Below, piece by piece: positions 9,115-17,570 of a DNA stretch of 64,000 bases. The stretch's first letter is position 1. Every line of letters begins with the position of its first letter. Both the position numbers and the translations under genes were made by a program. This stretch comes from Myxococcota bacterium (GTDB lineage: Bacteria > Myxococcota_A > UBA9160 > SMWR01), in the NCBI GenBank assembly GCA_039030075.1, contig JBCCEW010000010.1:117101-181100 (forward strand). The letters run 5' to 3'. Below the pieces are notes generated by a model. That model searched no databases. It worked only from the letters and a program-made list of their open reading frames with translations, and had not been told where the DNA came from.

Positions 9115-11337
9115 TTAGTTCGACCGCGCCCGACGGTCAACACCGACCGCCAAACGGAACAGGCGGGGCATCGCGATCCAATCCGCGAGGAAACAGAGCA
9201 GCGAACCTAGCGCCAAGAGCCAACCGAAGTTCCGCGTTAGCGCGAAATCTGAGGTAGCTATCGCACCGAAGCCCGCGACCAGAACGCAGGTCGTGAGCGC
9301 CAGGATCGGCAGAACGGAAATGCGCCCACGCGGGGAGCTGTGTAGGCCTCGAAGCTCATCTGCGATATGGACCGTGTCATCAACCGCAATCCCAAGAGCT
9401 ACGGCCCCAATCATTACGGTGGCAGCATCCAACGGAATCCCGAGAAACGCCATAGCGCCATATACCGCCGCCACCGGAACAACATTGGGTAGCAAAGCCA
9501 TCCCTCCCAAACGCAGTGAACCAAGACGCAGCGCCAGCAGCCCCCCAACAATGAAGATCGCGAGCCCCAAGCCACCAACCTGACCGTCTCGAATGGCCTC
9601 CTGCGTCCGCGCGAACTCATACATCGTTCCCGTCACTGCAATCGACGACTGAGACATCGCGTTCGCATTCCACCAACGAGCGCCTGCGCTACCTAGATCA
9701 ACTATCTCCTTGGACTCATTCACGTTCATCAAAACGCGAACCACAGTCCTCTCACGGCTAGGAGTCACGAGGTCGCGCACGGAGCCCGATGACCCGACGA
9801 GCGCGAGAAGCTGCTCACCCATAGCCACCGAGCTCGGAACCCTATCCTGATCACCGAGGACGCGGTTGGCGTCTCTGAGCACCTCGGCGATCGAATCGAC
9901 CCGACCTACTCGCGGATCCCTCAAGAGCTCCTCACGGAAGCTCTCCAAGTCACTAAGGGCTACAGGATCCAGCGCCCCTCCGGCTCCGTCAAACGCAACA
10001 GAGAATGCCACCGGCGTTATCCCAAAGAACCGCTCTCGGATCGAGTCGTAGTCTCTCCTCTCTACGGAGTCGTCAGAGAACCAACGAATGATGTTGGTGT
10101 CTGTTTCCACCCACCAACCCGACACACCTCCAAGAACGATGGCCGCGAGAACTGTTGCTCCACCCCAGCTAGCAACACGAGTATTGGCTACTGCATCGAG
10201 AACGCCGTGAACTCTCACCTCGTACTGGAGTAGCGCCTCGGCCACACGATTGCGGCACACGAGGGAGGTCAGCGCAGGCACGACCGTCAGCGCCGAAAAC
10301 CCTGCCAGAAGAGCCGAGAGCATTCCAACGAGAGCGAACTCACGAACCGCCGGGACAGGAACGACCGCCATCGACCCGAAGCCTACGGCTGTCGTCAATA
10401 TGGAAAGCCCGAGAGCCGAGCGCCGGGGGCGCTTTCCCACCTCGCCTTCTAGCGGGCGCCGGAACGTCCGAAAAAGACTGTGCGTGCCATAGATCGCACC
10501 GAGCGCTAGCGCGATAGTTGGGAGCGTCACCGTGGTTAGGGACAGCGAAACGCTCAACCATCCCATCAATCCGATGGTCGCGGCACTGACGAGCACCGCT
10601 GGAACTACAACAAAGGCGACTCCCGCGATGGTCCGAAGCGCGTAAAGCAGAACCACAACCACAAGTGCCGCTGACAATGGAAGCAGGCGTTGTAGCTCCC
10701 CGAAGGTTCTCGCGTTGACGGCCGCCCTAAAGATCGGAACACCAGTCACACTCGCACCATATGACCTCGCAATCTCTGCGACGGAGGCCGCTATGGGACC
10801 CGCATCCGCGCCTAGTTCCCGATCGAGCACCACGCGAACAGCGCTGGATCGACCATCGCTCGACAACAAGAAGCCCTGCGCCACGCGCGAATCGCGCACC
10901 GCGGCTGGCTCAAACGCACTGACTTCTCCGTCCTCGAAACCGACTATGGCTCCGAGCCGAACTTCTCCGTATCCCCCTGTCCGGGGCACAGGAAACGTTG
11001 AGAGAGAATCCACACGTCTAACGCCAGCCAGGCCCGCAATCTCCTCTGAGAGCCTCGCCAGTTCCCCGAGGCGCACGCCCAACCGCGCCAGATCAGCGGG
11101 CAGGTCGACCACAAGAACGAGCGCCTCGTCGCCACCGAATTCGCTCACAAAGTCGGAGTAGCGAGACCACGAATCCCCGTCCCGCTGGAGGAAACCGTCG
11201 GCGTACCCATCGACCTCGAGCCATCTCACCCCTCCAACCACAGCGAGATTCAAGGAAAGCCAGAGGCACAGCACTGCTAGTGCTCGAAGCTTCCTGGAAA
11301 ACGATCTCTCAGCCGACTCCCTAGCGGGCGAAGGCAA
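9115..11337 (-). CDS. RND-superfamily (MMPL-type) exporter
   Basis: The protein has 740 residues and the two-fold layout of RND/MMPL transporters. Each half has one leading membrane helix, a large periplasmic loop and a bundle of about five helices. The helices are seen at 17-36, in a cluster near 215-365 and in a second cluster near 570-725. GIAVDDTVHIADEL in the second half is the hallmark helix-4 segment, with GAIYGTHSLF as its counterpart in the first half. Family members export lipids, hopanoids or other hydrophobic compounds using the proton gradient. The TTG start is nine bases after a GGAG that overlaps the preceding gene's stop region, so the gene is coupled to the PilZ-LuxD-methyltransferase gene. 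Codon use is lower in GC than flanking genes. Confidence 0.88.
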   Translation of the reverse strand: MPSPARESAERSFSRKLRALAVLCLWLSLNLAVVGGVRWLEVDGYADGFLQRDGDSWSRYSDFVSEFGGDEALVLVVDLPADLARLGVRLGELARLSEEIAGLAGVRRVDSLSTFPVPRTGGYGEVRLGAIVGFEDGEVSAFEPAAVRDSRVAQGFLLSSDGRSSAVRVVLDRELGADAGPIAASVAEIARSYGASVTGVPIFRAAVNARTFGELQRLLPLSAALVVVVLLYALRTIAGVAFVVVPAVLVSAATIGLMGWLSVSLSLTTVTLPTIALALGAIYGTHSLFRTFRRPLEGEVGKRPRRSALGLSILTTAVGFGSMAVVPVPAVREFALVGMLSALLAGFSALTVVPALTSLVCRNRVAEALLQYEVRVHGVLDAVANTRVASWGGATVLAAIVLGGVSGWWVETDTNIIRWFSDDSVERRDYDSIRERFFGITPVAFSVAFDGAGGALDPVALSDLESFREELLRDPRVGRVDSIAEVLRDANRVLGDQDRVPSSVAMGEQLLALVGSSGSVRDLVTPSRERTVVRVLMNVNESKEIVDLGSAGARWWNANAMSQSSIAVTGTMYEFARTQEAIRDGQVGGLGLAIFIVGGLLALRLGSLRLGGMALLPNVVPVAAVYGAMAFLGIPLDAATVMIGAVALGIAVDDTVHIADELRGLHSSPRGRISVLPILALTTCVLVAGFGAIATSDFALTRNFGWLLALGSLLCFLADWIAMPRLFRLAVGVDRRARSN

Positions 11338-11342
11338 TGCAA

Positions 11343-13736
11343 CTAGCTCCGAACTGCAAGAGCAATGACAGCCTGTGAGGGGTCGCCAAATGCGTCCTCT
11401 GTATGAACCAGCGAAAACCCACCGTGATCGAGAAGGTCCCCGAGCTCATCTCGCTCCCAGAACCGAAAGACTCCCTTGTCTCCCAACGAGAGCAGCCGCG
11501 CTCCATCATTAAGAAAGCTCTGGCCAGACTCGAGCAACCGGCCCGACTCCAGATCATCACGCCGGGAAACCGCTGCCTCCATGACTCCGTCACGCCACAT
11601 AGAGGACACGTCTGCGTCCGGACGCATAGTCGAGATCACGAGCCGCGCTCCGCCTCGCAGCACTCGAGCCATCTCCTGGATGAGAAGCTCGGGTTCCTCC
11701 ACGTAGCTCAGGAGAAGTGAAGCCATCGCGCCATCGAGCGATGCGTCGGCAATAGGAAGCGCGGCACCAGCCGTCAGGCTCAGCTGCGCCTGACAGGCCA
11801 ACCGTTCATGCCCCCCTGGTCGCGAACGCCACTGACAAAGAGCATCTCGCACGAGATCGAGACCGATGACCCTTGAACCCGCAATGCGCGGGCGTCCACC
11901 CGACAGCGCTGTAATGAACCCGCCGTTGCCACAGCCGATATCTGCAATCCGGCCACCGGCATCCGGCTGCAAGAGCTCAACCTGACGCTGCATAAACTGC
12001 TTATAGGCTGCCCCAGACTGAAGATGCGAGAATCCACCCGCCCCGTCTCTTCCTAGGAGGTAGTCGCGCCAGAACCCCGCTCCCCGAGCAACCTCCGGCC
12101 GTACCCTGCGCGACTCGAACCGCGCCTGTCGCCCTGAGACCGTCCCAGGCAACGCGGACCGACACCGGGCCCCTGCAGCCAACCGAACGACCTCTCTCCC
12201 AATCTCGTGGAACACCTGGACGGCCGCGCCACTTGCTCGCAAGCTGTGCCCGGCATCAACTTCGGCGACGCGAACCTCACGCTGCAGAGAGTACGAGAGC
12301 AGGTCCGCGACATCGCGCGTGCTGACCCAAGCATCGTCTCGTCCGCAAAACCACAAGGTTGGACACTGCACACGCTGAACATCCCTACGAGCGTTCTCGT
12401 CACCGCTCATCTCTGAACGAATGGCCTCACTACCAACCCTACCGATGTCGGTCTTCACGCCGACGAGCTCCACATCGCCGACCGGCATCCCCCGACTGAT
12501 CGACGCGTGGTAGTCAACGCCCCCAGATATGCTCTTCACGGCACGACGCAGCTCCGGCATCCCAACGAGCGATACCCATCCGCAGATACCGTCCACAACG
12601 CTCGCACCGAGCAGCCAACGCGCTTCTACAGCGGAGAGGCTTGGCGACACCACGATCGTCCTCGGGGCACCCGTACCTTCTTGCGCGAAACGGATCGCGG
12701 CACGAAGATCATTCGCCGCCGCGCGGAAGCTAAAGCCAAGGCTCTCCTGTCCCTCAACTCGGTGTGCCGGTGCCACATACGACTCGCCCTCGCGGGCGGT
12801 CCCGTCATAGCGAAGAACCCTTACGGGCACTGCATTGCGCGCGCAGGAAGCCCTAATCTGAGTTGCTAGGGGGAGGAGCACTTCTTTCGTTTTCCCCCAA
12901 GCTGGTGCGACCACAACTGACACCGCGCCCCGCTGCGGCCCATATGTGTCCAGCAGCCCCGAGATCCGCCCCCCTCCTGCGCCACGAAAGTGAACAACCG
13001 ACTCTTCGGGACGACCCCTGGGTGCCACGATCCTGGAGAGCCTCGTCGCAATCCAAGCGCCAACGCCGCCATTCACGCGCCGCTCCGCGAACCGCTCCAT
13101 CGGAACACCCGCGTGGCTTGGATAGCGACTGACACTCAAGCCAATACGATGACGAAACGCGTCCTGCTGCGTTCGATTCCTTACTGTCGCGTAGCCCAGA
13201 CCGCTCGCAGCGTTCGTTGCGAGACTGACCTGCGCTCCGACTTCAAGCCGCGCCTCCCGATCGACGAGCAGGCCCACCCCTCCGGAAGACTGATCAAACT
13301 GGCTTGCACGCACTGTTCGAGTACCACGATGAAGGGTGACATCATTCGCAGAAGGCAACCGAGGCTCAGCACGCCTTTCCACACTGGAGATGAGGTCAGG
13401 CATGGACAACTCGGCAACTGGCGAGTCCGCGGAGAGGACCTGTGCATGAGCCAGGAACTGCAACCCAGCCCTTGATCCCGACAACACAAGATGCTCGCCT
13501 TCGCTGAGATGCCTTTCCGCGCTAACGACGATCGATGCGGACTTGAGGCCCGCAATCGAGATAGTCCCCTTGCCACCGATACCCTCAGCCAGATCCACTG
13601 GACCATCCGCAATCAGCTCCGTGAGAAACTCCCGCACGGCCGCTCCGGCCGCTATCACTCTTACGCCGGCGCCCTCAAGAGCGGATCCCGAACGCCGATC
13701 TAGCACCTGGCCAAACGAAGGCGAGCTAGCGCTCAT
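11343..13736 (-). CDS. Fusion of PilZ, LuxD-like acyl hydrolase/transferase and SAM methyltransferase
   Basis: The protein has 797 residues and no signal peptide. Residues 1-117 resemble the YcgR-type N-terminal domain. Residues 118-205 form a PilZ domain with both c-di-GMP motifs, RxxxR (R122-AEP-R126) and DxSxxG (D148-x-S150-xx-G153). Residues about 265-530 look like LuxD, the myristoyl-ACP thioesterase/transferase of bacterial luciferase operons. A nucleophile elbow SPSLSA (Ser366), an Asp in CGRDDAWV and AGHSL (His497) give a full Ser-Asp-His set. Residues about 575-797 are a class I methyltransferase (RIADIGCGNGG, then VIGLDL). The ATG at 13736 overlaps the LolA-like gene by eleven bases; an in-frame start at 13781 is possible. 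The likely role, inferred, is c-di-GMP-controlled release or transfer of an acyl group plus methylation of a product. Confidence 0.72.
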   Translation of the reverse strand: MSASSPSFGQVLDRRSGSALEGAGVRVIAAGAAVREFLTELIADGPVDLAEGIGGKGTISIAGLKSASIVVSAERHLSEGEHLVLSGSRAGLQFLAHAQVLSADSPVAELSMPDLISSVERRAEPRLPSANDVTLHRGTRTVRASQFDQSSGGVGLLVDREARLEVGAQVSLATNAASGLGYATVRNRTQQDAFRHRIGLSVSRYPSHAGVPMERFAERRVNGGVGAWIATRLSRIVAPRGRPEESVVHFRGAGGGRISGLLDTYGPQRGAVSVVVAPAWGKTKEVLLPLATQIRASCARNAVPVRVLRYDGTAREGESYVAPAHRVEGQESLGFSFRAAANDLRAAIRFAQEGTGAPRTIVVSPSLSAVEARWLLGASVVDGICGWVSLVGMPELRRAVKSISGGVDYHASISRGMPVGDVELVGVKTDIGRVGSEAIRSEMSGDENARRDVQRVQCPTLWFCGRDDAWVSTRDVADLLSYSLQREVRVAEVDAGHSLRASGAAVQVFHEIGREVVRLAAGARCRSALPGTVSGRQARFESRRVRPEVARGAGFWRDYLLGRDGAGGFSHLQSGAAYKQFMQRQVELLQPDAGGRIADIGCGNGGFITALSGGRPRIAGSRVIGLDLVRDALCQWRSRPGGHERLACQAQLSLTAGAALPIADASLDGAMASLLLSYVEEPELLIQEMARVLRGGARLVISTMRPDADVSSMWRDGVMEAAVSRRDDLESGRLLESGQSFLNDGARLLSLGDKGVFRFWERDELGDLLDHGGFSLVHTEDAFGDPSQAVIALAVRS

Positions 13737-14520
13737 TAGGCGACCCCACGTCTCGAACGAGCTTCCTATCCCGCCGAGCACTTCCTCGATCCAGGTTGCT
13801 CACACCGAACAGAGCGACGCCAGGCGCTTTGATCGACCGGCTCTCAAGCAGCTCCAGCTCACTCACAACCCGCCCCTGGTCCGCCACGACGCGGACGCTG
13901 GAAACGGAACGCCGATTCTCCTCGTCGTAGCTCACAACCAAACGCTTCTTGCCAGCACCAGCAACGACATCAATCCACTGAATTCGCGAAACCGAATGAT
14001 CAACGCAAACGTCAAACTTGCTGTACGAGAGCTGACTAGACTGACTTGGCAACAGAATGAAGACCTCGCAATCGCCTGCCTCGCCCCTGTCAATCAAGGT
14101 GAAGTCCGAAGCGCGCTTCGGGAGGAGATCTTGATACGAGAAATCGCTGCCGAAAAACGCATCTCGCATCTGCCCAACCGAAACGCGCCTCGATCGTCGT
14201 AACGCCGGCAAGTAAACATACAGAGTGGAGTGCTCGAGGAGGAGAACACCTGTGCCCTTCAGCGCCGATGGGGAAGTAAAGCGGATCAACATATCGCCCC
14301 GACGCCCGCCTTCCCCAAAGACCACCTGCATCTCCCGCCTCAAGGATCCGCCAGAACCATCGAACGTCGTCAGCGCCACTTGCTGCAACACGCTGGTCGG
14401 ATACAAGGCGGCGAACCCGTCCGACAAGCTCATGTGATGCGTTGCAGCCTCGCGAGCGCCCACCACCAGCGGGGACGCGACCAGCAGCCCCGCCAAACAA
14501 ACCAGTGCCCCGAACCTCAA
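13726..14520 (-). CDS. Periplasmic LolA-like (outer membrane lipoprotein-sorting type) protein
   Basis: The protein has 264 residues with a signal peptide (FGALVCLAGLLVASPLVVG, then AREA). The body matches the LolA-like family often found beside MMPL/RND exporters: MLIRFTSPSALKGTGVLL, then LYVYLPALRRSRRVS, then FFGSDFSYQDLL. These proteins adopt a half-barrel fold with a hydrophobic cavity and are thought to carry lipids between membranes; they differ from true LolA in the lipoprotein pathway. The TTG start has GGAAAGG before it and overlaps the upstream regulator's stop in TTGA. With the exporter two genes on, it suggests delivery of a hydrophobic product to the outer membrane. Confidence 0.82.
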   Translation of the reverse strand: MRFGALVCLAGLLVASPLVVGAREAATHHMSLSDGFAALYPTSVLQQVALTTFDGSGGSLRREMQVVFGEGGRRGDMLIRFTSPSALKGTGVLLLEHSTLYVYLPALRRSRRVSVGQMRDAFFGSDFSYQDLLPKRASDFTLIDRGEAGDCEVFILLPSQSSQLSYSKFDVCVDHSVSRIQWIDVVAGAGKKRLVVSYDEENRRSVSSVRVVADQGRVVSELELLESRSIKAPGVALFGVSNLDRGSARRDRKLVRDVGSPNER

Positions 14521-17435
14521 AGCCTTTCCCTTAGCTCATCGATGGAAGCCAGAAGCGGCACCATGCCACAGGCTGCGGCAAGCTCCTCGGCCGTGTCGAG
14601 GTCTCGGAGGGGCTCCCCCTGTCGCCGCGCACACAAGGTTGAGGCAAGCCCGAAATGGCTGTAGGCGAGGGCCGGGAGAGCACCGACGCGAGTATTGATC
14701 GCGATCGCGGCTCGATAGTGGCGCGCCGCGACGTCGGGCTCTCCAGCGGCGAACGCCGCAGTCGCGATGAACCTATCGCTGCTGCCCCAGCAGTAGCTTC
14801 CGAAACCCACAACGCACAGCTGCCCTGAGAACCGGACGAACCGCCCAAAGATCGCCCGTGCATCTACTACGGATCCGTACGCCCCAACCGTCAGGGACAT
14901 TGCGCAGGCAGTGCCGAACCACGCGTTGCGTCTCGGTCGATCCAAGAGAGCGGCGTCGTTGCACGACTTCCACAGGAGTGTGGCTTCCGCTTTTCTCCCG
15001 ATCTCGTGAAGGAGGTAGCAGAACCCTGCCCTCCACCCATCAACCCGGGGGAACGAGTCTGACATGATCCTGACCGAACCGGTTGACTTCTGGAGGTCGC
15101 CCGTATCCAGCGATGCCATCGCGCTCTGCAAAGCGAAGCTATGCGATGCGTTCACATCACCGACAGAGGTGCCCAAATCGAGGAGCGCCTGCCTCATCTC
15201 GGACGCGAAACCGAAGTCTCCGCGAAGGAGCGAGACGCAACCGCGAAACATGGGGACGTACCATGCAGCTGAGTCCGCACCTGCGCCGGCGACAGTCTTC
15301 TCGAAAGCATCGATTGCGTACTCGGCGCTTGAAACTTCGCCCGTTTGCAGGAGGCCCGTGATCTCCAACACCCGATCCGAAAGGCATATACCGGTGCTGG
15401 CGATTCGCGTCTGCGGCGAACCGAGGTCGAAGGAAGCCATCCGCGAAGCAGAACGCACGTAGCAGCGAGCTTCTTTTCCGGCTTTCGCCGCCTCGCGTCG
15501 CGCTTGACTAAGGAGACCCGGAATCTCCCGAAATCGATCTTCAGACCAATGGAGCGCGACTGCCAAGCGCGCATAGAGCCGTGCGCGATGATCGTGATGC
15601 GCCCGAAGAGGCACAAGGCTAGATACCGCCTCTTCGAGCAAAGCCACGAGAGATGGGTCAAAGACACCGGTCTCTATCGCGAGAAGGTCAGCACTCGATT
15701 CGAGTGCTGCCTCCGCCAAGAGATCTGGACGGGAGCATCGCCTAGCGAACACGATCGCGGCATCGAGAAACGCCTCCGACTCCTTCCGGCGCCCCATCGT
15801 CCGACTGAGCCTTCCTAAGCGGATCAGGATTTCAGAACGAATCTCATCGCAACCCAGGAACGACCCATCGAGCACCGCCTGAGCTCGTCGCAAGCAGTCG
15901 AGAGCTGCGGGAAGATCCCGACAAGATACAGCCCACTCTGACGCTCGAACGAAATGATCAATCGAGGTCTCAAGATCCCGCTCACCGCCTGCGTCTCGAT
16001 GGTGCTCTGCGATGCGCTCGCTAAAGGGTCCAGGGATCGCCCCACAACGGGCCTGCATCTCTATCGCGAGCCCACGGTGCAGTGCCTGTCGAGTTGCGAG
16101 GGGAGCGGACCGGTAGACCGCCTTGCGCAACGTCGAGTTCGCGAACCTGAACCGTGGCGACAGATCTGCCATAACCACACCCGCTTCTTGAGCGTGCCAG
16201 ATCGCTCCGTCCACGTCGGCGGTGGACTCAACCATCGACCGCAGCAATGCCAAGTCGAAGGTCTCCCCGATCACGCTGGCCGCTACCAGAACATCTCGAA
16301 CATGCTTCGGACAACCATCCAACCGGCGGCGATAGTGTCCCTCGAGAGTCGCGGCAATTGGAGCCTGCCGCACGAGCTTCTCTACATCGTTGCCTGACGA
16401 ACTACGCAGGTGATCCTTGATCGCTTCGTAGAGAAAAAGCGGGCTCCCGGCCGTTCGTTGCGCGAGATGGGCAGCCGAATCCGTCGAAATTCGGAGCCCG
16501 AACCTCGCCCTAAGGAAACGCTGTGTTTCTCGCCCACCGAATCGAGGCAGCCGCACAAGGGAGGCGCTGGAGTCTCCCGCGGCGGCGAGCAAGTCCTTGG
16601 AGCGTGCAGACAGCGTTCCGGCAGATACGGAGCACGCGGTAGCACATACAACGATTGGAACATCAGATATGCGCTCAAGCAAGTGGACCAAGTACTGAAA
16701 CCGATGCCCCGGTAGAGCCTCGATATCATCGAGCAACAGAGCGTGGGGCTTGTCCCGGCAGCGTTGACGAACCCGCTGCACCCAGGCTTCGGAACTCACG
16801 GTAGCGTGCGGCCCGACACCAGACCGGCTTCTTGGCACCCCCCAGTCTCCCACGTCCCGGTCACGGGGCGCCGGGCCGACCTCGGAAGCGCCCCCGACAA
16901 TGCTTAGAGCCTCCTCATCGCAGCGTTCAGCGGACACAACGAATGCGGCCGCCGTAGCGCGATCAGCGAACTGAGACAGCGTCGTGCTTCGGCCACTGCC
17001 GGGCTCTCCTGCCAAGAGAAGGAGCCTTCCCTCCCCATAGCTCGCCGTCGACAACGCGAGACTGAACGCGCGCAGGACCCCCTCTCGCGAGATGAACTCT
17101 CCCAAAGAGGATTCGACATCGCCCACGAACTGATAGCCGGCCCGTGGAATCGTGCGGATCCACTCACGGTCATCTCCTGCCGCTCTAAGTGAGCGGCGAA
17201 GGGAGTGCACCGCGAATCGCACAGCCTCGGGACTGACATGCTCTGCGCACCACACATCCCGCACCAGCTCCTCGCGGGAGACGACTCGAGATCGGTTCTC
17301 TACCAGGAACATCAACAGCTCGAACGGTTTCGGCGAGAGATCCAGGCTTCGTCCTTTGTAGCTGACGATCCGCGCCCCAACGGATACGCGAAAATCACCG
17401 AACGCGAAGTCAGAGTCGAAGTCGATCGGTCCCAC
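14517..17435 (-). CDS. Large transcription regulator: winged helix, AAA-type ATPase, TPR-like repeats
   Basis: The protein has about 972 residues if started at the GTG at 17435. Residues 7-107 form an OmpR-like winged helix (LDLSPKPFELLMFLVENRSR, then TIPRAGYQFVGDVE). An NTPase domain follows, with Walker A GEPGSGRST (143-151) and Walker B LLLDDIEAL (233-241). The remaining 550 or so residues are helical and TPR-like. This is the layout of MalT, SARP or CadC-hybrid regulators that bind a ligand through the helical part. A TTG at 17579 is also in frame but would overlap the divergent gene. GTG at 17435 leaves a 135-base divergent control region holding twin palindromes. It heads the operon that ends with the exporter and probably controls it. 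Confidence 0.78.
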   Translation of the reverse strand: MGPIDFDSDFAFGDFRVSVGARIVSYKGRSLDLSPKPFELLMFLVENRSRVVSREELVRDVWCAEHVSPEAVRFAVHSLRRSLRAAGDDREWIRTIPRAGYQFVGDVESSLGEFISREGVLRAFSLALSTASYGEGRLLLLAGEPGSGRSTTLSQFADRATAAAFVVSAERCDEEALSIVGGASEVGPAPRDRDVGDWGVPRSRSGVGPHATVSSEAWVQRVRQRCRDKPHALLLDDIEALPGHRFQYLVHLLERISDVPIVVCATACSVSAGTLSARSKDLLAAAGDSSASLVRLPRFGGRETQRFLRARFGLRISTDSAAHLAQRTAGSPLFLYEAIKDHLRSSSGNDVEKLVRQAPIAATLEGHYRRRLDGCPKHVRDVLVAASVIGETFDLALLRSMVESTADVDGAIWHAQEAGVVMADLSPRFRFANSTLRKAVYRSAPLATRQALHRGLAIEMQARCGAIPGPFSERIAEHHRDAGGERDLETSIDHFVRASEWAVSCRDLPAALDCLRRAQAVLDGSFLGCDEIRSEILIRLGRLSRTMGRRKESEAFLDAAIVFARRCSRPDLLAEAALESSADLLAIETGVFDPSLVALLEEAVSSLVPLRAHHDHRARLYARLAVALHWSEDRFREIPGLLSQARREAAKAGKEARCYVRSASRMASFDLGSPQTRIASTGICLSDRVLEITGLLQTGEVSSAEYAIDAFEKTVAGAGADSAAWYVPMFRGCVSLLRGDFGFASEMRQALLDLGTSVGDVNASHSFALQSAMASLDTGDLQKSTGSVRIMSDSFPRVDGWRAGFCYLLHEIGRKAEATLLWKSCNDAALLDRPRRNAWFGTACAMSLTVGAYGSVVDARAIFGRFVRFSGQLCVVGFGSYCWGSSDRFIATAAFAAGEPDVAARHYRAAIAINTRVGALPALAYSHFGLASTLCARRQGEPLRDLDTAEELAAACGMVPLLASIDELRERL

Positions 17436-17448
17436 AGAATCATTATCA

Positions 17449-17480
17449 CCCCGCGGGCCAAACGATCCGCCCCCGCGGGG
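17449..17480. promoter_or_regulatory. Twin CCCCGCGGG palindromes in divergent regulator gap (candidate operator)
   Basis: CCCCGCGGG occurs at 17449-17457 and again at 17471-17479; the second copy extends to the perfect ten-base palindrome CCCCGCGGGG. Spacing is 22 bases start to start, about two DNA turns. It lies between the starts of two divergent regulators. On the minus strand it is followed by GATAAT (17447-17442), a possible -10 element very close to the GTG at 17435. Confidence 0.45.
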
Positions 17481-17570
17481 AGCCTCATTCGAGAATCCAA
17501 CGCGAACCAAACAACAAAGCTCGCGCCCACCACATAGCCTTGCGACGACGCCTGATCCCTTGGAGACGCC

